From positions 13,914,501 to 13,978,500 of the forward strand of contig CM055876.1 in NCBI GenBank assembly GCA_029582165.1: a DNA stretch of 64,000 bases, in the 5' to 3' direction. The notes under the pieces are model-generated. The model saw only the letters and a program-made list of their open reading frames with translations. It had not been told where the DNA came from and made no database searches. The translations under genes and the position numbers were made by a program. The stretch is from Portulaca oleracea (taxonomy: Eukaryota; Streptophyta; Magnoliopsida; Caryophyllales; Portulacaceae). Positions 10,817-21,117 of the stretch are shown one piece after another. The stretch's first letter is position 1. Every line of letters begins with the position of its first letter.

Positions 10817-12340
10817 ATGGTTCGATCTAAGCGCACACGAACCAACGAGGAGCGATCTCCTTCACCACCACCCGAATCCTCTTCGGGGGTGACTAAGGAT
10901 CGTTACAAAGCCCAACCACCCACATCGCTTCAAGCTGCAGCGGTAAGAATCACGTTTAGGGATGCCCATCACAGAGACAAATATAACCTATATCAACGTC
11001 GGAAGATTTGTGCTCCCGACATTTTCAATGAGGCAACCGTCCGAAAGGTTTACTGTGGGCCGAGCTTTGACTATATCATCCAAGTTCTGGGGTGGCATAC
11101 ATTTATCCAAATCGACGAGTCAATCTCCGATCAACCCGTCCTCGAGTTTTTGAGTTCATTGATCATAGAAGATGACGGAAAACCGAGAGCCAAGTTTCGA
11201 TACAAGGTGGACAATAAGGAACGAACTTGCACGGTGCAAGAACTTTGTCGGGCGTTGGGTCTACCCGAGGACGGAATGTTTTATGATGAGTCAGTGCATT
11301 TTGACGAGCAATTTGCTATGAAGAGCTTGACCTGTTGGAGGAGGAAGCACCAACCGACGCACGCTCAGGACACCCCCCTATATTGTCACAAGAACTCGAA
11401 GGGTCGTGACCTTTGCAACTTAGCGATGCGGATCTTTCATCGTGTGGTTTTGAGTTCGGTGTTTGGGAGGGATGATGGAAGAGCTAACGTCCGGCGAGAT
11501 GATCTTTTCATCATGTTCAACACCCTTCAAGGGAGAAGGGTAAACACTGGATCATGCATCTTGCATTGTTGGAAGGATATCACTTCGAAGAATTTGTTGA
11601 CTACAATTGGAATGAGGCATATAATATGCCATTTTCTGAGGAAGTAACGTTTCGGGGCGTGTATTGACAAGTATCCTCCTCGCTATTTCCCCGATCCAAT
11701 TGATGGAGTGCGATTGCAAAGGATGGGAATCCTTGCGAGGCACCCCACCAAGACTATCTATAACCACGGTTCCCATAAATCGGTAACATCAAATCATTTG
11801 GATCATGAACGGGCAGCGCGTTACTTGGATGTAAGGAACCAACATAACTGGTCTTGCGGGGAGAATCCCAGGAGGTTTCGGAGGGTCGGGGGTCCTGATG
11901 ATCCTTATGCACCAGAGGAGGTGGAAGAAGATGAAGAAGAGGATGAAGAAGATGAGGAAGAGGAAGGGGAACCGGCGAACCAAGGCGAAGCGAGTGGTAG
12001 CGGCTCCCAGGAGGTTACTATGGGGTACTTAGCGGGACAAATGGATAGACTTAGTGTTGATCTCCGGGAACAAAGGACCCTACTCCAAAGCACTCACAAC
12101 TTGTTAGAGAGTCAACAAGACCTCTTACGTGCCCAACAATCCACGCTCGAGAGGCACGAGGGTTACTTTCAGCGCTACGATGCGTATTTCCAACAACAAA
12201 ATCAATATTGGAGGGATTGGTGGTATTATCACTATGCCATGGCTGATCGTCCACCGGCACCGCCCGACTACGTCAACCAATACTACCCATCCTACTTCCC
12301 TTACTACCCTTATCCTCCTCCGGGAGGCGATGAACAATAG
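10817..12340 (+). pseudogene. Extra 3' ORF of the Athila element (Athila ORF-like / env-position gene), frame-broken
   Basis: The ORF sits where Athila elements carry their additional gene. From ATG 10817 it reads a basic, serine/proline-rich start (MVRSKRTRTNEERSPSPPP), then a globular region containing LEFLSSLIIEDDGKPRAKFR and VQELCRALGLP. That pattern resembles the Athila-type ORF found in many plant genomes. Around 11540 the sensible reading moves to another frame and near 11660 it returns, so the stop at 11645-11647 lies in a shifted segment. The rest (11660-12340) has a long Asp/Glu run at about 11930-11970, a Gln/Leu-rich coiled-coil-like stretch and a Tyr/Pro-rich tail. No signal peptide or clear membrane segment was seen, so an envelope role is not supported. 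Its function is unknown. Confidence 0.65.
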
Positions 12341-14446
12341 TCGTGAGAATTCCGCACCCCCACTTCTTTTTTTTTTTTTTTGCATTACATTACTTACTTG
12401 CTATCTTGTGATGTTTGCGAGTGGGTGTGCTTATGATGGGGTAGGGTGGAAGATGTTCCGATATGATTTTGCATTCTTGGAATTTGTTGATTGTTGAGTG
12501 TGCTTCACTACTCTTGTTATGGTTCGTTGGTTGAGTGTTTGTCATTGCAAGCTTGGGAACTGGAACTTGGGATGCTTGGTGGCGGATGTTTGGTTTGCGT
12601 TTGGAGTTCTCTCCTTCATAGAACCGGGAAATGGCGCGAAACTCCACCCTCAATTCCCGCCTCATATAATGAGATTCGGGGTTGAGGTTAGTCAGTGACA
12701 ATGTACATATTGTAAAATATTTTGCATCTTCTTTTCGTAGTTAGTCTTTAGTTCTATCTTGTATAGTTTTCTTTTATTTTTGATCCAGCATGTAAGTATT
12801 GCCACCATAGACTGCTCTTGTTGTCTATTGTGAATCTATGGTGTTATGCTCGTGGATCATGAATTGGGTGGACGTATTGAAGACTGTTCAGGTAATCTCA
12901 TTCCTCTATCTTTTTATATTATTGATCCATGATGCATGCTTGTTTTTCTTTTTGGGTGGCGAACCCCTTGAGTGTGAATGTTGGATATATATTGTTGTTG
13001 GAGCTGTGTGGGCTCGGGTCGCCACTATTTTGTTTGTTAGGTGTTGGATTATGTGTTCTAGGTCTTCTACCTTGTGACACCCTTCTTCTCACAATGGGGA
13101 CATTGTGAAGTTTTGTGTGGGAGTGGGGCGTGATTCTTCCATTTATCATGGGTAGATCACCTAGTCTTTGAGTCTTTTGTTTTTGTTTTGCTTAGTTTGT
13201 GTCTAAATATTGAAAATTTTGTGTGAAAAGGAGAAAAAAGGGAGTGAAAAACCTCCAAAGTTTTTGTTTTTCCGTTTTGTTTTGTTTTTGCTTAGTTTCT
13301 TGGATTTCGTTGTAAAAATTACGTTATCGTTCTTAATCTTCTTTAAAAGAAACCGGCTTGAGCATTTTCGACTCTTTCTTGAGCGATTGTCATGACTCAC
13401 CTTATTTAGATTCCTTTCATTTAGTGTCTAGCGAGATCCCTTTTTTTTTATGTTCTGGTTGAAATTGGGAGATTCTAAGGATTCATGTCCGAGCTTGTTT
13501 TCCAAAAAGAAAAAGCAAAAACAAAGTCAAAAGCAAGAGAAAAGAAAAAAATAGAAGCAAAGTTAAATAAATTGATTAAGTGGGGCGTGTCGGCTTTACG
13601 ACATCAACCACCTTACACTTAGCCAACCTACCCGGGCCCGGTATTCGTGGTACGACATTGGATACCCCTTAACCCTCCTCCTATATCGCTTTGCGACGGA
13701 GAGGCGAATGGAAAAGACCATGTTGGGAGGGTATACCCCTTATATGGGCCGTCCAATTCCCGAAAGTAAGGCTAATACCGACTTTTTTAAAAAAAACAAA
13801 AAAAAATAAAAAAAAAAAAGAGGAGAAAGAAAATTTGTTGGGATTATCCAACCCAAAAAGAAGAAAAAGAAAGTTTGAAATGTTAACAAAATGTGGAGCC
13901 TCTCCTTACATCACCTACGGCCCTCACCAAGCCAAGGGCGACCAAATGAGGGGAAGGGCAACTCTTTCCTTTCCTTGTTCGTTTCGTTGTTGTTAAGCTC
14001 AGGCGTGAGTCTTTGGAGTCTATCAGAATCAGTTAGAACTTTCTAAACTTTTAACAAGTGGGATATAGCTTTACATGAGGTGTAAGGGATTGAAAACCCC
14101 TAAGATTGGCAGTTGTTCGAGTTAGGTATATGTGGGGTGCTCATAACGGTTCCTTTTGGAGGATTATCATCATTTTCTTGATTGAAACAACTTGATCCAT
14201 GGAACGAGCTATTTTGTTTTCTTTCTTTTCAATCTTGTTTTGTTTTTCACTTTCCCTCTCTCCTTTTCTATGGCTTTTGTGGGTATAGTTGCTATAAACC
14301 CTCACGAGACCTACCTCGTCCACCCGGGCCACCGGGGGGTTTAAAGGGCTTGATGGATGCGCTAAATGCATCCGCGATTCCTGCAGAAGTGAGTTAGGTT
14401 TTTTTTTTTTTTTAGTTTCTTTTTCTAGTTCTTTTCTTTGTTTTTA
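12341..14446 (+). other. 3' non-coding region of the Athila element
   Basis: About 2.1 kb with no credible protein. It contains a second hairpin/purine module (13085-13128), A-rich runs near 13800, and a GC-richer island at 13590-14000 with short GGGCCCGG words. Small ORFs here are low-complexity and are not counted as genes. Confidence 0.6.
13085..13128 (+). promoter_or_regulatory. Internal hairpin followed by a polypurine-like tract, copy 2
   Basis: Perfect 7-bp arms CACAATG (13090-13096) and CATTGTG (13101-13107) enclose a GGGA loop, with outer CTT/AAG pairing. TGTGTGGGAGTGGGG (13114-13128) follows. This is almost the same purine tract as the one at the 3' LTR. Confidence 0.55.
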
Positions 14447-14483
14447 GTTTGCTCGGGGCGAGCAAACCCTTGTGTGGGAGTGG
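14447..14483 (+). promoter_or_regulatory. Hairpin and polypurine tract adjoining the 3' LTR
   Basis: Nine-base arms GTTTGCTCG (14447-14455) and CGAGCAAAC (14459-14467) enclose a GGG loop. The tract TGTGTGGGAGTGG runs up to the first base of the 3' LTR (TGTTCGG at 14484). The position is that expected for the plus-strand primer. Confidence 0.8.
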
Positions 14484-15822
14484 TGTTCGGTCTCATTTTG
14501 AGCCGAATACTTCTCATTTTTCTGCGATTATTTCATGGCTAAAGTGATGCGTTTTGTGTAACAAGTTGGGCCTATTATATATACTCCCAACTACGATTTT
14601 TTAAGGGGTATACTTTAACCTAGTTTTAAGTTGTCATTAATTAACTTTTTATGTTTTTCTAGTGGATTTCAATATTCTCTCTCCTAGGTTTTCCTAAGTT
14701 TGTTCTCCAAGTTCTTTGTCTTCAATTCCAATCAATACAATTTCAACAATCAACAAATTCCAAGTTCTTTGTCTTCAACAATCAATACTCCAACTGCGAT
14801 TTTCTTTCTCCTCTTTTTTTTTTTTTTAGTTTCTTTTTCTAGTTCTTTTCTTTGTTTTTTTTTTATGTTTTTCTAGTGGATTTCAATATTCTCTCTCCTA
14901 AGTTTTCCAGTACAGAGGAAGGACAGAAGGCCGACTCGGGCGAGTCGATCCTCGGCGCGACCGAGTCGTTCTCCTGTGAGCTGAAGAAACCCAGCCCAAG
15001 TGAAGATTTTCAAGGGGGCAGAAGCCTGACTTGCCCGAGTCAGGGGGTGACTCGCCCGAGTCACCCTATTTTTCTGCGATTATTTCATGGCTAAAGTGAT
15101 GCATTTTGTGTAACAAGTTGGGCCTATTATATATACTCCCAACTGCGATTTTTTAGGGGGTAGACTTTAACCTAGTTTTAAGTTGTCATTAATTAACTTT
15201 TTATGTTTTTCTAGTGGATTTCAATATTCTCTCTCCTAGGTTTTCCTAAGTTTGTTCTCCAAGTTCTTTGTCTTCAATTCCAATCAATACAATTTCAGGT
15301 TTTATTCATTGCTTTTTGTTCTTTTAATGCTTTCAATTAGTTTTTATTGCATTGATTGCTCTAGATAGCCACAAAATACTTAAATCCAACTTTTAGTGAA
15401 GAGGAGGATTAAGGGTCACAAATTCCACTTCTAAGTGGGAATTTGAGGATCCTTAGTAATCTGAATCACATTTTTTCTTGTTTGTTCGGGAGAAGATTAA
15501 AAGAAGTTGAAGATTCAAGTGAAGATTTAGTGCATCGAAGGTATGATTTCTGGTTTCCTTGCTTTAATAATTAAGAGTGTTGATACATTTTAGTGTTAAT
15601 TTTCTTTGTTATGCTTAATTGTTTTCTAGATTTGCTTGGTTGCTTTTGATTGATGGTAGTTTAGGAATGATACATGCTAGATTAGTTTAATCGCTTCCCT
15701 TAATTGATTTATTGTTGTTTGCTTGGGAAAATCTAGTAACAAGCCTTTGGACCTAATAGACCTAACACCCATCCCTGAGACCGACATCCCTTACTTAAAA
15801 CCGCAATTTACGCAACCGAACA
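14484..15822 (+). repeat. 3' LTR of the Athila-type element, internally scrambled (1339 bp)
   Basis: It starts with the same 32 bases as the 5' LTR and then jumps to sequence matching 2928 onward of the 5' LTR. After about 230 bp there is a patchwork at 14743-14910. Part of that patchwork copies the T-rich internal sequence at 14401-14447, outside the LTR. From about 14911 it follows the 5' LTR from 2775 to the end. About 230 bp of the 5' LTR (2541-2770) are absent. Perfect GACTCGGGCGAGTC-type palindromes are at 14933-14946 and 15049-15062. Confidence 0.9.
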
Positions 15823-16434
15823 GTCTCCAAGATTTTGAATGGCTCATTACTCCAAGGCATTAATTTGTTCTTCCTCCTTCCTTGAGGGAAACCTCTCCTT
15901 CCTTAGGTAAAGACAAACAAAGTTCCTCGACTTGAAGACAATGTTCCTATGATGTATCTTCACCCATGCTTTATACATTTCGTTCACCTTTTCAATCCTT
16001 GCCCGGATTCGTTCATGAATTTTGTTAAACTCCTTTGCCTTTTCACTAGCTTCCACACTCGCCCTTGACTCCATAGGTAGCAAAAGGAGTTCAAGAGGGG
16101 TGAGGGGGTTTCACGCCATAGCAAACCTCGAAATGTGGCTGTCTTGTTGCAAAGAAAGGTGTTCGGTTATATACAAATATAACATGGCATAGCTTTACAT
16201 CCCAATCCCGCAAACTTTTGCCAACCAACACCTTAAGTAGAGTGGAAAGGGTCTTGTTTGCTACCTCTGTTTAACCATCTTTCTACGAGTTATGCAAAGT
16301 GCTGAAAAGCATTATAGTTCCCAATAACTTCCACAAAGACCGCCAAAAATGGCTAAGGAATTTTGTGTCCCAGTTAGAAATAGTGCTCCTTAGAATGTAA
16401 TGAAGCCTAATAATCTCCTTTTAAAAATAAAAAA

Positions 16435-16442
<8 letters not shown>

Positions 16443-16472
<30 letters not shown>
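16443..16472 (+). repeat. (GA)n microsatellite
   Basis: About fourteen GA dinucleotides follow an A-rich run inside the decayed integrase. Confidence 0.9.
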
Positions 16473-16478
<6 letters not shown>

Positions 16479-16648
16479 ATGGGATGCATCATCGATCTTC
16501 CCACAAGCTATGAAGTGCGCCATTTTTAGAATCTATCCACAACCACCTTAACCACATCTTTTCCCTTTGAATCATAGGTAGTTCTTTGATGAAATTCATA
16601 GTCAGGTCCTCCCAAGGACCTTAAGGAACCAGTAGGGGCGTGTAAAGC

Positions 16649-16813
16649 ATGGTTGTTAAAATTGGGATCCTAACTCGGATCCATAGGACAATTAGGATTG
16701 GAATTAACCTATGTAGGATCTTGGATCAGAATGTAGATAGTAAAATCGCACCGAGGATTTCGAGTCATAAAATCGTAGGATCGTAGATCAGGATCGGGAT
16801 TTTAATAACTATG
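16649..16813. mobile_element. 165-bp MITE with 9-bp target duplication
   Basis: GTGTAAAGC occurs on both sides (16640-16648 and 16814-16822). The ends are inverted copies: ATGGTTGTTAAAATTGGG on the left and, read from the other strand, CATAGTTATTAAAATCCCG on the right. A 9-bp duplication points to a Mutator-like transposase source. The MITE lies inside the integrase remnant and so is younger than that element. Confidence 0.85.
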
Positions 16814-16938
16814 GTGTAAAGCCCTTGGTGAAATTAACTCTTGGCTCATTGACATGTAGCACACCTCAAAATCACGTTGTGAACATCTTCACCCATCCGA
16901 GGCCAATAAAAGTGTTCCTTGAGTATGTCAAGGTTCTT

Positions 16939-17377
16939 ATTAACTAGCAACTTCCTCAATGGATATCATGGTATACACAACTTGTTCCCTTAAAAAGGAA
17001 ACATTCTTGCTTGACATATGGACTACCATCTTCGTCAATATGAGGTCAAAAATCCTCATCTTCCTTGTAGAACTCCTTGATGTGTTGTAAGTTAAGAATT
17101 CGAGCTTCCATAATAGACAACAAAGAATGACGCCTTATTGATACCGAAGTGCCCGACAAGACCACCACCATGAACGTCCTTAACTAGCAACTTCCTCAAT
17201 GGATATCATGGTATACACAACTTGTTCCCTTAAAAAGGAAACATTCTTGCTTGACATATGGACTACCATCTTCGTCAATATGAGGTCAAAAATCCCCATC
17301 TTTTTTGTAGAACTCCTTGATGTGTTGTAAGTCAAGAATATGAGCTTCCATAATAGACAACAAAGAATGACGCCTTA
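16939..17377. repeat. Direct duplication of 199 bp, offset 240 bp
   Basis: 16939-17137 and 17179-17377 are near-identical direct copies separated by 41 bp. The duplicated part encodes, on the minus strand, the end of RNase H and the link to integrase (SIMEA, LQHIKEFYK). It is a local duplication within the dead element. Confidence 0.9.
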
Positions 17378-18740
17378 AGAGCACATTCGCTGCCACATTT
17401 ACGCTCCCTTTCTTATGCTTCACCACAAAGTTAAAACTTTGAAGGATTTCCACCCACTTTGCATACCTATAATTGAGCTTGTACTGGCCATTCAAATATT
17501 TCAAGGCCTCATGATTTGAATGTAGCATAAATTGACTTGGACGAAGTTATAGAGATCAATGATCTAAATCTTAAACCAAAGCATAAAATTCCTTGTCATA
17601 GGTCAAATAGTTCTTCCTTGAGCCATTAAGCTTCTCACTAAAGTAGGCTATAAGGCATTGATTTTGCATAAGAACAACTGTTATGCCCACCCCACCCGCG
17701 TCACAATCAACTTCAAACACTTGAGAGAAATCCAATAATGCAAGAACTGGAGCTTCATAAAGCTTGGTTTCTACTTTTCAAAGGCAACTAGAGTTGCTCT
17801 ACTCCACTCAAATGTACCCTTCTTCAAATACTCTATGATTGGGACTGTGAAGGTACTAAATCCTCATATGAATCGCCAGCGAAACAATGCAAGACCATGA
17901 AAACTCTGTACTTCCATGATATATGGGAAGGCCGAGACCGGATGACCTCAAACTTAGAAGGAACCATCGAGATACCTTCATTCGAAACTATGTAACCCAA
18001 GAAGGTAACTTAGGGGGTGTAAAACACACACTTCTTTATCTTCCCATAATAGCTTATGTTGCCTATATAGCTTGAACAGTGCTTCCAAATGTAACAAGTG
18101 CTCACTCACGTTCTTGGAATACACAAGGATATCGTCGAAGTAAACCCCCACAAACTTCCTGATATATGGGTGAAGAACTCCATTCCTAAGTCGCATGAAA
18201 GTACTTGGGGCATTAGACAACCCACATGCAATGACCAACCACTCATAAAGTCCACCCTTGGTTTTGAAGACGATCTTCCATTCATCACCTCTCCTCATTC
18301 GAATCTTATGGTACTCATAACGAAGGTCAATGTTTTAGAAGATGCACGATCCATGGAGCTCATCCAACATGTCATCAAGCCTCGATATAGGATATCGGTA
18401 TTTGATATTGATATTGTTGATCGCTCAGCTGTCAGCACACGTTCAGAATGTGCCATCTTTATTGGGGATTAGCAAAGCTAGAATCGGACGTGGACTCATG
18501 CTTTCACGAACATAATCCTACTCAATGAGCTCATTAACTTGTCGTTGCAACTCCTTGGCTTCTAAAGGACTACACCTATAGGTCGTCTTGTTGGGTAAAA
18601 GGGCATGGGGAATGAGATCAATTTGATGCTTAATTCCATGAGTAGGTGGGAGACTAGGAGGTAAGACTCGAGGGGATGGGGGAACGTCTCCATACCGATT
18701 TAGCAAAGGGGCTACAAGAGGGTGTAGGGGGTTCACTACC
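17286..18740 (-). pseudogene. Reverse transcriptase and RNase H remnant of the old gypsy element
   Basis: The minus strand shows the pre-RT segment (GIKHQIDLIPHALLPN, KELQRQVNELIE), then RT motifs [30 protein letters not shown] and the catalytic box [10 protein letters not shown] at about 18120-18150. The end of RNase H follows (HEALKYLNGQYKLNYRYAKW at about 17440-17520). It is interrupted by several stops (for example before 18518 and after 17978) and by frameshifts. No part is likely to be translated as an active enzyme. Confidence 0.88.
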
Positions 18741-18913
18741 TCGTTCTTATTAGCTTCTAGGCGGAGTAAGCCAAAGATTTCCTTCCCCTTTCCTAGAGCC
18801 TTCTCTAGTGTTTAGTCTCCTCATGTGTTTGCGCTCGTCACATCCCTCCCTGGGTTTGGAAGGTTCTATATCATATGGGGCTAGTGGCGTTAGTTTGGCC
18901 CTCTATTTGTTAA

Positions 18914-19241
18914 GGATTTTTGGATGCCAATAATGTTAACTTTAGGTGCATTGAACAATAATAATACAGACTATTTTCTAGGACACTAGCAAAACCAACT
19001 TTCAACCTATTTTCCTCCAACAGTACACCACCGGGTGTAACAGTACATGGATGCGCTCAGTTTAAGACTATGGTTGCATTCAATGTAAAACCATGGTTGT
19101 ACTCAATTTAAAACCATACCGAATTGGTAGTATACTATTGGAGGAAAATAGGTTGAAAGTTGGTGTTGCCAATGACCAATAGTTTGTATTATTATTGTCC
19201 AATACCCCTAAAATGTTGGTATTATTGGTGTTCAAAAATCC
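18914..19241. mobile_element. 328-bp MITE, same family as the foldback at 22932
   Basis: The termini are GGATTTTTGG and, on the other end, AAAAATCC. Long inverted arms continue inward (TTTCAACCTATTTTCCTCCAA and its complement). The flanks ATTTGTTAA (18905-18913) and TTTTGTTAA (19242-19250) match at 8 of 9 bases, as expected for an aged 9-bp duplication. It interrupts the protease-to-RT region of the old gypsy element. Confidence 0.82.
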
Positions 19242-19250
19242 TTTTGTTAA

Positions 19251-19560
19251 CCGCAAAAGTGTAATTGTCTTCCAACCCATCATGAAAAACATGCTTGTCA
19301 AATTTCCATGAACGCCCCAACAAGAACAAATGTACACTATCGCATAATATAGCATCAAGATACTTAGAACTAATGGAAAGATTAATAAGAGCTTGCTTAG
19401 TTACCTTAAGTTCACCATTATCGTTCAGCCATTTCAAAGAGTAAGGATGGGGATGCGGAATGAGAGGAAGTCCAAACTTCCCTACCATGTAAGTCAACAC
19501 CACATTCATCCAACTACCGCAATCAATAATCAAGTTACAAAACTTTCTACCCATAATGCA
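19251..19560 (-). pseudogene. Aspartic protease remnant of the old gypsy element
   Basis: The minus frame reads KFCNLIIDCGSW, where the retropepsin active site should have D-S/T-G; here it is D-C-G. It is followed by KWLNDNGELKVTKQALINL and LLGRSWKFDKHVFHDG, the normal order of a plant Ty3 protease domain. The ORF stays open for 110 codons until the MITE at 19241 changes the reading. Confidence 0.82.
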
Positions 19561-20830
19561 TCTTGAGTGAAAATCAATTCTCGTTGAGCCTTGTCAATAG
19601 CAGCTTCATTCGTGCGCAACACCCTTCTTAGAATAAGTAGCTCTCCTTTTGTCGGGCCTAAGAGCCTCGAGAATCTCATCCTCGGAATCTTCACAATCCT
19701 CAACAACAAACTTTGATTCTTCTTGAGTGGTCATAAGCTCTTCTTTGATTTCTTGTACTTCTTGAACGGTAAATGTTCTCCGTGTAGGGAAATCGGCCTG
19801 AAAATGACCGTAGCCTTGGCATTTAAAGCACTTCTCCCTTCCATATTCTTGGGTAGAGCCATAGGAGAAGGGTAAGTAATTCCGTTGCCCTTGTCTACTC
19901 CAAGCAGTGGAGGCATAGACCGAGGAGTCTCATGCGACCTAGGAGTAGTCATTTGAGTCAGCTTGGAAGGAGGAGCAAAGGGCTAGAGAAAGCCTTCTCT
20001 TTCTTCCTTCACTCGATCTTGATTGCAAGATTGCAAAGTTCATCAAGGGAGTGATATGGTTGTATCTCAACTTTCTTAGCGATCGAAGGAGACAAGTCAT
20101 TCAAAAACCTCATCATTGTTTGCTTTGGTGGTTCTTAGAGATCACTCTAAATGAGTAATTGCTCAAACTTTTGAATATATTCAATAACGCTTCTCTTCCT
20201 TACTCAAGGGTGAATAGTCTTCTTAAAATATCTTTCTTGTAGGTACTAGGAAAGAACCTCTTGTTCATCGTCTTCTTAAGTTTTTCCATGTAGCAATCTT
20301 TCATTTCCCATCCTGAGCCCTTTGAGCCTTAACACTTTCAAAACCACAATGACCAACCCTAGTGAGCCTCAAGCTAGCAACCTTAAATTCCTTCTCGTCT
20401 TTACACCCCTTAGCTTCAAAAATACACTCCACCAGCTGCACCCACTCTATGTAGTTGTCCGGGTCAAGGAAGCCACTGAACTCCAGAAGCTCAACCTTGA
20501 CATCATGTAAATCATCTCTAGGTGGTTGCTCTCCTCTTCCCCTTCTTTGGAACATACGAATCGAACCACTATCACCATCAATCGACTCAAAGTTAGGAAG
20601 ATGATGAATAGGGCTAAGGGAGGTCTCTCGTCTCCTAGACCGAGGTTAGCCCTAGAGTTATGTGGCGAATGTCTGAAATTCTTTAATGTGGGCACCAAGA
20701 GCATTTTAAATACGTGAGAATTGGTCCTTCAAGTCTGGGATCTGAACATCCTCGGGTGAAGGTCCCTAATTTGCCCTTGGTTGTCGGTTTCATCCTCCCT
20801 GAATTGGATCAATTCTGTTATCCATATCAA
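19561..20830 (-). pseudogene. Gag remnant of the old gypsy element
   Basis: The minus strand starts near 20820 (MDNRIDPIQ) and includes an arginine-rich FQRRGRGEQPPRDD segment. It then has the capsid entry LLEFSGFLDPDNYIEWVQLV and EAKGCKDEKEFKVASLRLT, followed by a decayed middle. A zinc knuckle near 19790-19830 reads CFKCQGYGHFQADF: the last cysteine is phenylalanine, so the knuckle is broken. Stops are frequent. Confidence 0.82.
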
Positions 20831-21099
20831 GGGTATAGGTTGAAGACGAATTGTGTTTGAGAGATTCTTTATAGTTTAATGCACAAGAGAGACAAGAAAA
20901 TCACATATTGAAGAATGAAGATAGCAAACTTTTCCAAATTCTCAATCAACCCATCAATCACACAAATTCAACAATCCCAATCTCCAAAGCTTATCATCCA
21001 ACAAACACTCCAACCAAAACCAATAATTACATGGGATGGGGATCACAAACATGACCAAAACACCCAACAATAACAAACGCACCCAAAAATGATAACTTG
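20831..21099 (-). other. Untranslated leader of the old gypsy element
   Basis: The segment lies between the primer site and the start of the gag remnant. It is A/C-rich on the plus strand and contains no ORF. Confidence 0.6.
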
Positions 21100-21113
21100 G
21101 AGCTCTGATACTA
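21100..21113 (-). promoter_or_regulatory. Primer binding site of the old gypsy element, Met-tRNA type
   Basis: The minus strand reads TAGTATCAGAGCTC. It matches the TGGTATCAGAGC site used by many plant retroelements except for one base. It lies just inside the right LTR. Confidence 0.8.
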
Positions 21114-21117
21114 GATA

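Larger units (their letters stand above)
2508..15822 (+). mobile_element. Athila-type Ty3/gypsy retrotransposon, nearly complete, nested
   Basis: The element has termini TGTTCGG and CCGAACA, a 5-bp target duplication GTCTC (2503-2507 and 15823-15827), an Asp-tRNA-type primer site, gag, pol, an extra 3' ORF and a polypurine tract before the 3' LTR. Coding damage is light: one stop between gag and pol, one frameshift and one stop in integrase, and frame breaks in the 3' ORF. The last 755 bp of the two LTRs differ at only about ten positions by eye, so the insertion is fairly recent. The 3' LTR is structurally rearranged relative to the 5' LTR. Confidence 0.95.
15823..16940 (-). pseudogene. Integrase remnant of the old gypsy element
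   Basis: On the minus strand, fragments of a Ty3 integrase run from the zinc-binding region (EHFYWPRMGEDVHNVILRC at about 16910-16850) through the catalytic core (DLTMNFIKELP) to the C-terminal segment KAWVKIHHRN and LRKERFPS near 15890-15960. It ends at PFKILE beside the Athila insertion. Stops and frameshifts are frequent. The core is broken by a MITE at 16649-16813 and by a GA repeat at 16443-16472. Confidence 0.85.

Noticed and set aside
12125..12701. Overlapping short ORFs near the end of the Athila 3' ORF
   Set aside because: Shadows of the coding frame or T/A-rich spacer, without domain features.
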